Source: Nitrososphaeria archaeon (GTDB lineage: Archaea; Thermoproteota; Nitrososphaeria; Nitrososphaerales; Nitrososphaeraceae). Taken from it: a DNA stretch of 7,762 nucleotides. A program made the position numbers and the translations under genes. Shown here piece after piece: positions 1 through 5,360 of the stretch. Under the pieces are notes generated by a model. It had not been told where the DNA came from. It saw only the letters and a list, made by a program, of their open reading frames with translations, and did no database searches. The stretch covers positions 1 to 7,762 of the forward strand of contig JAJPIN010000047.1 of assembly GCA_021324715.1 (NCBI GenBank), read 5' to 3'. The first letter of the stretch is position 1. Every line of letters begins with the position of its first letter.

Positions 1-512
1 TCATCGGTTCGATATCTTCAATCCAGTTGACATTAGCGGATATGTTAAGTAATTCGCTAGAACAGCGAATTGGAGATTATGATATTCAAATCAATACCGT
101 GCCTAAACTTCCAATTCCTGGACAGGATTCTAGGATAAATATAAGAATAGCCACCGTTAGCAACAATCCAATAACTGATACACCTATCATGATAAGAATA
201 TCGGATGAAAAAAATGAATTAAGTAGGACGCAACCCATAGTATTGCAAAGTGGACATTACGCTTATAATCATATTTTCAATAAAGCGGGGGTATTTCTTT
301 TAAGTATCGATATTTTAGATAATCTTGCCACAGGAGGCTTCAATGATTCAAACAAAAACCTTGTCTTTGATTTCCCGATTACAGTATCAGAACCAGTTTC
401 AGTCGAGCTAACTTCATTAACTCTCCCTATCACGATAGCTACCATTGCAATTGGTTCAATTGTAGCATTAGTATTACTAAAGAGATTCAAACGGAGTAGG
501 AAGTTAATTTAA
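1..512 (+). CDS. C-terminal part of a membrane-anchored surface protein with an Ig-like domain (5' end outside the window)
   Basis: The frame is open to the left edge of the window, so this is the 3' part of a longer gene. The first possible start, TTG at 27, follows codons that still read as protein, and I do not believe it is the true start. About 169 residues are visible. Counting from that TTG, residues 18-122 are rich in beta-strand-like alternation (PGQDSRINIRI, SGHYAYNHIFNKAGVFLLSIDI). This resembles the Ig-like YtkA/FixH-type modules seen in archaeal exoproteins, but the family match is tentative. Residues 133-151 form a hydrophobic membrane span, followed by the basic tail KRFKRSRK. 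This predicts a domain outside the cell and a short tail inside. No catalytic or metal-binding motif is visible in this part. Gene and reading frame are secure; function is unknown. Confidence 0.8.
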   Translation, partial: IGSISSIQLTLADMLSNSLEQRIGDYDIQINTVPKLPIPGQDSRINIRIATVSNNPITDTPIMIRISDEKNELSRTQPIVLQSGHYAYNHIFNKAGVFLLSIDILDNLATGGFNDSNKNLVFDFPITVSEPVSVELTSLTLPITIATIAIGSIVALVLLKRFKRSRKLI

Positions 513-564
513 TATATAATTATCATAGGCTTTTGATTTTAAAGATGGTTTTAGACAAGAATAC

Positions 565-969
565 CTAATCAACTTCAAATTCATCAAGTTGAGAGCAGTT
601 TCCAGCATACTTGTTGAAGATATTTTCCACTCCGTCAAATGTGGATTGATTTATTTTTCCTTCAGCTGCCTCGTTGCCAATTTTTAGTGCTACAAGTGCA
701 TCGAACAAAAGTTTGAAATCTTTGCATGAGATTGTAAAATGATTACCGACATCTTCTGATGGCACTTGGGAAGCATTCGCAGAAGAATTAGATTCAAAAC
801 TATTTGCTTTATTGTTAGTTTTCAGGTTTTCATCTTCCTGCCCTTGAAGATTGAGATTATCAAGTTTCAGACCGGGATACAGATTTAATGTTCCTATAAT
901 TAGTAGCCCTATTAATATCAGAATTGAGGTAGTCATTGTTTTTCGGTTTAAATTAATTTTGGTGTCCAT
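565..969 (-). CDS. Small N-terminally anchored or secreted protein with two cysteines, function unknown
   Basis: A 134-residue protein I do not recognise. The N-terminus has a basic region (K4, R9, K10) and a strong hydrophobic stretch at about 13-31, so it is either a signal peptide or an uncleaved membrane anchor. Residues 40-75 are polar and low in complexity, rich in Asn, Ser, Glu and Gln, and look like a linker. The last 55 residues form a compact, probably helical domain with Cys82 (ISCKDF) and Cys125 (GNCSQ), which could form one disulfide outside the cell. The start is ATG at 969, the stop is TAG. It is transcribed divergently from the RTX-repeat gene across 142 nt. The sequence features argue for a real gene: signal segment, linker, then a cysteine-bracketed domain. 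No function can be assigned. Confidence 0.72.
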   Translation of the reverse strand: MDTKINLNRKTMTTSILILIGLLIIGTLNLYPGLKLDNLNLQGQEDENLKTNNKANSFESNSSANASQVPSEDVGNHFTISCKDFKLLFDALVALKIGNEAAEGKINQSTFDGVENIFNKYAGNCSQLDEFEVD

Positions 970-985
970 AGGCGACTATCAATTA

Positions 986-994
986 CTTATATGG
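986..994 (-). promoter_or_regulatory. Possible TATA box for the two-cysteine protein gene
   Basis: The minus strand reads CCATATAAG, centred about 21 nt before the ATG at 969. This is slightly closer than the usual archaeal TATA-to-start distance for a leaderless transcript, so the assignment is weak. Confidence 0.25.
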
Positions 995-1076
995 AAGTGA
1001 GGATTAATTAATGGTTAGAATGTAATTTATGATAGAAAGTTCCATTGTAAAATTTTATTTCCAAGATGTTATAGAT

Positions 1077-1089
1077 ATTTATAATAAAC
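1077..1089 (+). promoter_or_regulatory. Candidate TATA box for the RTX-repeat gene
   Basis: ATTTATAATAAAC is centred about 30 nt before the ATG at 1112, which predicts transcription starting within a few bases of the start codon. No convincing Shine-Dalgarno sequence precedes the ATG. Confidence 0.4.
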
Positions 1090-1111
1090 TGATCAAATTG
1101 ACTAGAAGAAT

Positions 1112-1663
1112 ATGATTAATGCGATAAACGGTTTAATCTTAACATTTCTCTTAGCATGTTTATCTTTAACTACCTTTTCCATAGTTTGGGGAGTGGACAT
1201 TAAGGGTACTGCGGCAGATGATAAAATTATGGGAACGGCGACAGATGATGACATGAGAGGATTCAAAGGTAATGATATTTTAAATGGACTTTCAGGTAAT
1301 GACGTCATTCAGGGTGAAGTAGGTAATGATATTTTAAATGGGTCTGATGGAAATGACTTTCTCTCTGGTGGTGACGGCACTGACACTTTGGACGGAGGAG
1401 TAGGTAATGACGAGCTTAACGGAGGAGCCGATCGTGACAAGCTAATCGGTGGCGAAGGTAATGACGTATTGTATGGTGGATTGGCTAATGACAAGCTTGA
1501 TGGTGGCCCGGGGGATGATCGCCTATATGGTGGTCCTGGAAACGATACATTAAGCGGTGGCGCAGGCGGAGATTACTTTAGATGTGGCTCTGGAGTCGAC
1601 AGAATAACTAATTTTAACCCAGCTGATGGAGACCGTGATTTTGGAGATTGTGAAATCAAATAA
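1112..1663 (+). CDS. Secreted RTX-type calcium-binding nonapeptide-repeat protein
   Basis: A 183-residue exported protein made almost entirely of hemolysin-type (RTX) repeats. Residues 1-27 are a hydrophobic signal segment (core GLILTFLLACLSL). Residues 32-157 are 14 consecutive nine-residue units of the GGxGxDxLx type with no insertion or deletion; GGPGNDTLS at 140-148 is a typical copy. In this family the Gly and Asp side chains bind Ca2+ in a parallel beta-roll. The first two units (GTAADDKIM, GTATDDDMR) are degenerate. The tail, residues 158-183, carries Cys158 and Cys180, which could be a disulfide cap. Bacterial RTX proteins usually leave through type I secretion with a C-terminal signal. 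Here an N-terminal signal suggests Sec export instead. The start is fixed because an in-frame TAG lies nine bases upstream. There is no enzyme domain, so a structural or adhesive surface role is inferred. Proline-rich reading frames on the opposite strand are shadows of the repeat. Confidence 0.9.
   Translation: MINAINGLILTFLLACLSLTTFSIVWGVDIKGTAADDKIMGTATDDDMRGFKGNDILNGLSGNDVIQGEVGNDILNGSDGNDFLSGGDGTDTLDGGVGNDELNGGADRDKLIGGEGNDVLYGGLANDKLDGGPGDDRLYGGPGNDTLSGGAGGDYFRCGSGVDRITNFNPADGDRDFGDCEIK
1205..1582 (+). repeat. 27-nt tandem coding repeat, 14 units (RTX nonapeptides)
   Basis: Fourteen in-phase units of 27 nt encode residues 32-157 of the RTX protein. The units are diverged at DNA level except for one near-identical two-unit block. 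GGTAATGA, encoding GND, recurs through the middle of the array. Confidence 0.85.
1267..1341 (+). repeat. Exact 21-nt direct repeat, offset 54 nt, inside the RTX array
   Basis: The stretches 1267-1287 and 1321-1341 are identical. They both encode GNDILNG and lie exactly two repeat units apart. Identity at synonymous positions points to a recent duplication or gene conversion of a two-unit block. Confidence 0.8.
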
Positions 1664-1770
1664 CAGAAATCAATAACCCGAACTGGCCATTGTTCTTGAA
1701 ATGCTGCTTGCATTAGATTTAAATGTCCACTTGTTTGTAACTAAAAACAGTTAAAGGAATTATCACCTTT

Positions 1771-1798
1771 TTGGCAAATATAGACTTTAATTTGTCAA
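1771..1798. repeat. Imperfect inverted repeat between convergent genes
   Basis: TTGGCAAAT at 1771-1779 and ATTTGTCAA at 1790-1798 pair at eight of nine positions around a 10-nt loop. In + strand RNA the odd pair becomes G-U. It lies in the 158-nt gap between the RTX gene (+) and the split-barrel gene (-), preceded by a short T run at 1768-1772. A 3'-end stem-loop is possible but unproven. The rest of this gap shows nothing recognisable. Confidence 0.35.
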
Positions 1799-1821
1799 TG
1801 ATTACGGAATTAAACCCGTGT

Positions 1822-2295
1822 TTAGTTATTTTTACTATAGTCCCATGTAGAGTAATATACTGGCTTAATTTCCAATATTACCGAATTCCCATTTTTTACA
1901 TTCTGGAGCAATATTTTTGCCATTGGATGATCCGTACTGCCAAGGTACTTTAACATTATCTTTTCTGCTATTGGAAGATTTGAATTAGGATCGCTTAATA
2001 TTCTAACGTTACCTTTACCTCTAATACCCTTATATGGTGGATTTCCATCATCTACACAAAAATAAATTTTATCATTCACTTTTAAATTATCTACTTTTTT
2101 GGAATGTTTACCTGTTTCGACATAGATCATGTCTCTAGAATCATCATAAATATACCATGTAGGATGGATATTGGGATATTGATCTGGATCGACAGTTCCA
2201 AGATGAAGGTTTAGTTTACTGTCTAAGAGAAATTTCATGATCTCGCTCTCTGAAAGCTGAACGCCAAACCCAGGACTTCCATGTAATAATTTCAT
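1822..2295 (-). CDS. PPOX-family FMN/F420-binding split-barrel protein
   Basis: A 157-residue protein of the pyridoxamine 5'-phosphate oxidase-like split-barrel superfamily, which includes FMN-dependent oxidases and the F420-dependent oxidoreductases of actinobacteria and archaea. Visible signs are an N-terminal helix ending LLDSKLNLHLGTVD (24-36), then PNIHPTWYIYD (41-51), a likely phosphate-binding segment TGKHSKKVDNL (61-71), the strand pair KIYFCVDD..IRGKGNVRIL (76-100), and the C-terminal strand ILEIKPVYYSTWDYSK (140-155). Length fits the family. The substrate cannot be read from sequence. True pyridoxine-phosphate oxidase (PdxH) is unlikely because PdxH proteins are longer and have a different C-terminus. 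Thaumarchaea make F420, so an F420-dependent reductase is plausible. It stands alone, convergent with the RTX gene, and has a well-placed TATA box. Confidence 0.82.
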   Translation of the reverse strand: MKLLHGSPGFGVQLSESEIMKFLLDSKLNLHLGTVDPDQYPNIHPTWYIYDDSRDMIYVETGKHSKKVDNLKVNDKIYFCVDDGNPPYKGIRGKGNVRILSDPNSNLPIAEKIMLKYLGSTDHPMAKILLQNVKNGNSVILEIKPVYYSTWDYSKNN

Positions 2296-2315
2296 TAAAG
2301 TAATTACCGATTTTT

Positions 2316-2326
2316 GAAATATAAAC
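2316..2326 (-). promoter_or_regulatory. TATA box for the split-barrel protein gene
   Basis: The minus strand reads GTTTATATTTC, centred 26 nt before the ATG at 2295. That is the spacing expected when transcription starts at or next to the start codon. Confidence 0.5.
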
Positions 2327-2408
2327 CTACTCTTGTCTCATAATTTAAAACAGTTAGCATAATAACACTGGGGACTTACAATATATGAATCAGTTTGAAA
2401 TAAATCTA

Positions 2409-2439
2409 ACATTATATTTCAATGGGCGCTTTATAATGT
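2409..2439. repeat. Inverted repeat upstream of the split-barrel gene
   Basis: ACATTATA (2409-2416) and TATAATGT (2432-2439) are perfect 8-nt arms around a 15-nt centre that contains a GC-rich island, GGGCGC. It lies in the 190-nt gap between the kinase stop and the split-barrel start. The arms are AT-only apart from one C/G pair, so chance is a serious alternative. Confidence 0.25.
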
Positions 2440-2485
2440 GTATTGTTATATTAGCTAGAATAAGACATTACACTATAACTAAGTA

Positions 2486-4114
2486 TCATCTTCTGGTTAA
2501 TTTATTATAAATAAGAGTGCCAGCTAGTAGTGCGGCAGACAATGCAAATCCTAGATATGTTAAATTCCTTTCGTAAGGAAAGATTAACGCAGACCCAATT
2601 AAAATAGACGACGATATGATACTTATGGGAATAATGTTTGAATACTTTCTCTTTTCGTCTGCAGATTTTCGATCACTTAAATATTGCTTTATCATTGGCG
2701 CAAGTTCGCTTGAAATTTCTATTCCCTTTACAAATCTGTTTAAATATCTCTTAAATTCTTCCGTATAGGCTTCCTTAATTAGTCCCTCTTCTTCAAGTAA
2801 ACCTACCAAGACTCGAACAAATTGAAATCTTACTTTGTGATAGTGATAAATCCCTTCAAGAATAGAAGCCATTCGCATGTACAGTGCAAGATTCTTGGGC
2901 AATCGGAATGGAAATCTACTCAATGTTTTATTTGCCAAGTCTTGAAGGGCCTTTACTTCCATTCTATCTACCTTTTTCCCATGGAGTGACTGAATACTTA
3001 GTTCCAGTCCTCTTTCAACTAACCTTCTATCAACAGTAGCCTCAAGCGTCCCTAATTCTATCAATACATCAGTTGTTCTAACCGGATCTTTATCTACAAG
3101 ACCAAGATACAGTCTCACCAATCTCCTTCTAGTTTCATCATCAATTCTGCCAACCATTCCAAAATCATAAAGTATTATTGTACCGTTGCTAGTTATTGAT
3201 ATATTCCCTGGATGCGGATCAGCATGAAAAATACTGTGGCGCAGTAACATCTTAAAGAAGAGTCGATGTATTCTATACACTAGTTTTGCCCTATCAATGG
3301 CATTTTCATCAAGTGTTCTGATATCTGTTACTTTTATTCCCGGCAAATATTCCAATGTAATTACATGGTGAGAAGTTCTGTCAAGAAAAACTTTAGGGAT
3401 AATTACCGATTTATCCTCTTTCAAATTATTCTTAATTTCGATCAAATTTCTTGCTTCTATTCTATAATCCATTTCTTCATGCACTGTTTCTATAAATTGA
3501 GATAGCATCCCTTCTGCTGAAAAACGTAGATTTTCATCAATCAAGCGAGTAGCTATCGGTAACAGTTTCTTTAGAATGTAAATGCTTTCTCCTATTGTTT
3601 GTTCAATATGAGGTCTGCTTATCTTCACTACCACCTCCCTTCCATCGTATCCTGCCCGATATACTTGACCTAAACTTGCCCCAGAAATAGCAGTTGTGTC
3701 AAAATATTCAAAAATATCTCCTAGTGAACCGAGCTCCTTTTCAATAATTGGTTTTACATCTGAAAATGGTCTTGGCAAAACGTCATCTTGAAGTTTCTCC
3801 AGGATATCCAAATATGGTTGAGGCAAAAGATCCGCTCTGGAGGATAGCCATTGACCAAGTTTTATGTACGAAGGACCAAGTTCAATGAATGTCTTTAGGG
3901 CTTTTTCTGCGTGCTTCCTGAACTTTTTTTCGTTTACATTCTTGCCCTCTTTTTTCACCCACTCTCTTCTATCCTGTCTAAGATACACAATCACAGGAAT
4001 AAGTTTCAATATCGTTTTGATAATGAACCAAATTGACGGTTTCTTGAACTCAAAAGTAGGTTCTTTTGAATCAGTTTCAATTGAAGATTCAAGTATTTCT
4101 TTGCTATCATCCAT
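2486..4114 (-). CDS. ABC1/UbiB (AarF) family atypical protein kinase-like ATPase, membrane-anchored
   Basis: A 542-residue member of the ABC1/ADCK/UbiB family, whose characterised members (COQ8, UbiB) are atypical kinase-like ATPases supporting isoprenoid lipid or quinone metabolism at membranes. Numbering here is from a TTG codon at 4117, one residue before the ATG at 4114. All family motifs are present: KLGQ (86-89) with the helical extension around it; the glycine-rich-loop equivalent SGASLGQV (145-152), where most relatives have an alanine run; the ATP lysine in VVVK (165); HEEMDYRIEARN (213-224); catalytic HADPHPGN (298-305); and DFG (318-320). Two hydrophobic spans near 494-513 and 520-537 form a C-terminal membrane hairpin. 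A GGTGAT element at 4131-4126 lies 8 nt before TTG and 11 nt before ATG, so either start is possible. Thaumarchaea contain menaquinone rather than ubiquinone, so the exact client is unknown. No operon partner is apparent. Confidence 0.93.
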   Translation of the reverse strand: MDDSKEILESSIETDSKEPTFEFKKPSIWFIIKTILKLIPVIVYLRQDRREWVKKEGKNVNEKKFRKHAEKALKTFIELGPSYIKLGQWLSSRADLLPQPYLDILEKLQDDVLPRPFSDVKPIIEKELGSLGDIFEYFDTTAISGASLGQVYRAGYDGREVVVKISRPHIEQTIGESIYILKKLLPIATRLIDENLRFSAEGMLSQFIETVHEEMDYRIEARNLIEIKNNLKEDKSVIIPKVFLDRTSHHVITLEYLPGIKVTDIRTLDENAIDRAKLVYRIHRLFFKMLLRHSIFHADPHPGNISITSNGTIILYDFGMVGRIDDETRRRLVRLYLGLVDKDPVRTTDVLIELGTLEATVDRRLVERGLELSIQSLHGKKVDRMEVKALQDLANKTLSRFPFRLPKNLALYMRMASILEGIYHYHKVRFQFVRVLVGLLEEEGLIKEAYTEEFKRYLNRFVKGIEISSELAPMIKQYLSDRKSADEKRKYSNIIPISIISSSILIGSALIFPYERNLTYLGFALSAALLAGTLIYNKLTRR

Positions 4115-4217
4115 CAAGTTTACCTATCACCCTAGGGAGTGTAATCAGTAGATTATTATCATCAAATAATTTAGAAATCAACAGACTTAAATCTGGCAAA
4201 TCAGCAAACAATCTTTT

Positions 4218-4502
4218 TTATTTTTCTGAATTAATTAGATAATCAGAAAGTACAGAGAGCATCATGATACCTGGAATATATTTTGAAGCATCTACCAATA
4301 TATGACCAAAAGGATCTTTGTGAGGATCTATTTTGTCATAATGAACACTGTAACAATCATCATATTCGCGTATGTGCAATTTACCATGTCTGTATTGCTT
4401 TTTTGACCCTTTTTTCTCCCCAAGCATAGTAGGTTTGTACTCCATTAGCGGTCTAACCGTTTTGGGTACGAGGATATTTCCTTCATTATCAACAAAACAC
4501 AT
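4218..4502 (-). CDS. Conserved-looking 94-residue protein of unknown function
   Basis: I do not recognise this protein. It is soluble, with no signal peptide or membrane span, and is probably cytoplasmic. It begins MCFVDNEGNILVPKTVRPL and has a basic stretch, GEKKGSKKQYRHGK (28-41). The central segment is rich in His, Asp and Tyr: H39, H43, D48, D49, C50, H54, D59, H61, D63 and H67. The C-terminal third (68-94) looks helical. The histidine and acidic cluster could bind metal, but it has no spacing I know from a named site. It is divergent from the Dps-like ferritin gene, 156 nt apart, and has a well-placed TATA box, which supports it being a real gene. The gap to the upstream kinase gene on the same strand is 103 nt, and this gene is read first. 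Read-through into the kinase is possible, because no T-tract follows on this strand. Confidence 0.72.
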   Translation of the reverse strand: MCFVDNEGNILVPKTVRPLMEYKPTMLGEKKGSKKQYRHGKLHIREYDDCYSVHYDKIDPHKDPFGHILVDASKYIPGIMMLSVLSDYLINSEK

Positions 4503-4522
4503 AGCAAGCTAACAATAACTTA

Positions 4523-4533
4523 AGATATAAGAA
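4523..4533 (-). promoter_or_regulatory. TATA box for the 94-residue protein gene
   Basis: The minus strand reads TTCTTATATCT, centred about 25 nt before the ATG at 4502, the leaderless spacing. Confidence 0.5.
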
Positions 4534-4569
4534 TTATCTTCAAGTTTTCATAAGGCAATTAAAGATCAT

Positions 4570-4589
4570 AAAATTCTAAATAGAATTTT
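4570..4589. promoter_or_regulatory. Perfect 9+2+9 inverted repeat, candidate operator in a divergent promoter
   Basis: AAAATTCTA, AA, TAGAATTTT is a perfect inverted repeat. Its centre (about 4579.5) is some 53 nt from the TATA centre of the leftward gene and some 55 nt from that of the rightward ferritin gene, almost exactly midway. The size suits a dimeric regulator bound on one DNA face over two helical turns. Similar half-sites overlap the ferritin TATA (TAGAATATT, 4635-4643, eight of nine) and, more weakly, the leftward TATA (AAGAATTAT, 4529-4537, seven of nine). The region is very AT-rich, which raises the chance of coincidence. The regulator is not in the window. Confidence 0.45.
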
Positions 4590-4628
4590 GTATTACATAA
4601 ATAATTAATCACCGACTTTATAACAAGA

Positions 4629-4640
4629 CTTTTATAGAAT
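4629..4640 (+). promoter_or_regulatory. TATA box for the Dps-like ferritin gene
   Basis: CTTTTATAGAAT is centred about 25 nt before the ATG at 4659, which implies a leaderless or nearly leaderless transcript. Confidence 0.5.
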
Positions 4641-4658
4641 ATTATCTAATTTTTCCCT

Positions 4659-5249
4659 ATGAGTGATACAAAGGGAAAGGTTCCAAACATAGTTGCAATT
4701 GACGTTATAAAGAAGAATGGAGTTGACGTTGAAAAGTTAAAAGAATTAATAACAAAAGGAGTGGGTGCTGAATTCACTACATATTATTATTATACAATAT
4801 TAAGAATGCATTGTACTGGACTAGATGGTGAAGGTATTAAGGAAATAGTTGAAGAAGCGAGGATAGAGGACAGAAATCATTTTGAAGCGATGGTACCAAG
4901 ATTGTATGAACTTGGTGGTTCTTTACCAAGAGATATAAGAAAATTTGCGGATCAGGCAGGTTGCCCAGATGCATACCTTCCAGATAATTGGGAAAATCTT
5001 ACCTCTATTATAGAAGTATTGCTTGGCGCAGAGCAATGTGCAATACGTTCGTGGGGAGAAGTATGTGATATGACTGCTGGAAAGGATCCCCGTACTTATG
5101 ATATTGCCCAGAGAATTATGCAAGAAGAAGTGGAACACGAAGCTTGGTTTATTGAGTTGCTCTCCAAGAGACCTTCTGGACACTTCAGAAGAAGGTATGT
5201 TGGACAGTCGCCTCATGTTGGACAACAAGGCGGACTCATTCATCTCTAA
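4659..5249 (+). CDS. Dps-like (DPSL) ferritin-superfamily protein
   Basis: A 196-residue four-helix ferritin-like protein. DPSL proteins of archaea such as Sulfolobus assemble into 12-subunit cages, use peroxide to oxidise Fe(II) and store iron, and protect DNA and cell from oxidative damage. Di-iron ligands can be placed on the four helices: E38 (GAEFTTYYYY), E70/D71 with H74 (IEDRNHFE), E125 (GAEQCA), and E157xxH160 (QEEVEHEAWF). The second helix has DxxH where bacterioferritins have ExxH. Cysteines 102 (AGCPDAYLP) and 127 lie 25 apart, matching the cysteine pair described near the di-iron site of DPSL (thioferritin) proteins. C52 and C136 are extra. A basic, glycine-rich tail (170-196: RPSGHFRRRY, then GQ and QQGG) extends past the last helix and may touch DNA or neighbouring subunits. 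The gene stands alone, with a TATA box before it and a T-tract after it. Confidence 0.92.
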   Translation: MSDTKGKVPNIVAIDVIKKNGVDVEKLKELITKGVGAEFTTYYYYTILRMHCTGLDGEGIKEIVEEARIEDRNHFEAMVPRLYELGGSLPRDIRKFADQAGCPDAYLPDNWENLTSIIEVLLGAEQCAIRSWGEVCDMTAGKDPRTYDIAQRIMQEEVEHEAWFIELLSKRPSGHFRRRYVGQSPHVGQQGGLIHL

Positions 5250-5255
5250 AATACT

Positions 5256-5278
5256 ATTTTTTTCCTTTTTTTGTTTTT
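5256..5278 (+). terminator. T-tract transcription terminator after the ferritin gene
   Basis: Three T runs (seven, seven and five) broken by CC and G begin seven nt after the ferritin stop codon. Archaeal RNA polymerase terminates at such T-rich tracts without a hairpin. This is the clearest terminator in the window. Confidence 0.6.
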
Positions 5279-5288
5279 CAAAGAAGTG

Positions 5289-5320
5289 AACCATCGGTAG
5301 ATTAAACCATCGTTTGATTG
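5289..5320. repeat. Two imperfect 16-nt tandem copies
   Basis: The copies at 5289-5304 and 5305-5320 share AACCATCG exactly and agree at 13 of 16 positions. They lie in the 111-nt gap between the ferritin (+) and sugar dehydrogenase (-) genes, which converge here. No function is apparent. Confidence 0.3.
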
Positions 5321-5360
5321 ATGTAATTATTTAGCATATTGATTTACATATACGATACTA

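Noticed and set aside
1048..1057. 10-nt palindrome TAAAATTTTA in the divergent region before the RTX gene
   Set aside because: It is short and AT-only in AT-rich DNA, so it is expected by chance. Nothing else marks it as an operator.
1154..1162. Lipobox-like LLAC in the RTX signal peptide (Cys16)
   Set aside because: The hydrophobic stretch continues about ten residues past the cysteine, position -2 is Leu and the n-region has no charge. A normal Sec signal ending near residue 27 fits better.
1102..1494. Proline/serine-rich open frames on the minus strand opposite the RTX gene
   Set aside because: They are the antisense reading of the 27-nt repeat: Gly and Asp codons read backwards give Pro and Ser. 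There is no start context, and the RTX frame explains the periodicity fully.
1205..1582. Tandem repeat as a possible CRISPR array
   Set aside because: The period is 27 nt with no spacers, the frame is open throughout, and the units translate as RTX nonapeptides.
1811..1824. TAAAC-CCGT-GTTTA hairpin at the stop of the split-barrel gene
   Set aside because: Five base pairs, mostly A-T, with no following T run on the minus strand. Too weak to call a terminator.
1771..1953. Small plus-strand frame overlapping the 3' end of the split-barrel gene
   Set aside because: It starts at TTG, runs mostly antisense to a real gene, and the start falls in the inverted repeat. No domain is visible.
3864..4151. 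95-codon plus-strand frame opposite the 5' end of the ABC1 kinase gene
   Set aside because: It is a Phe- and Ser-rich antisense shadow of a gene with full family motifs.
4923..5294. 123-codon minus-strand frame opposite the ferritin gene
   Set aside because: It overlaps the ferritin coding sequence, its composition is unlike a protein (runs of Ser, Tyr and Ile with scattered Cys), and the sense frame has clear family motifs.
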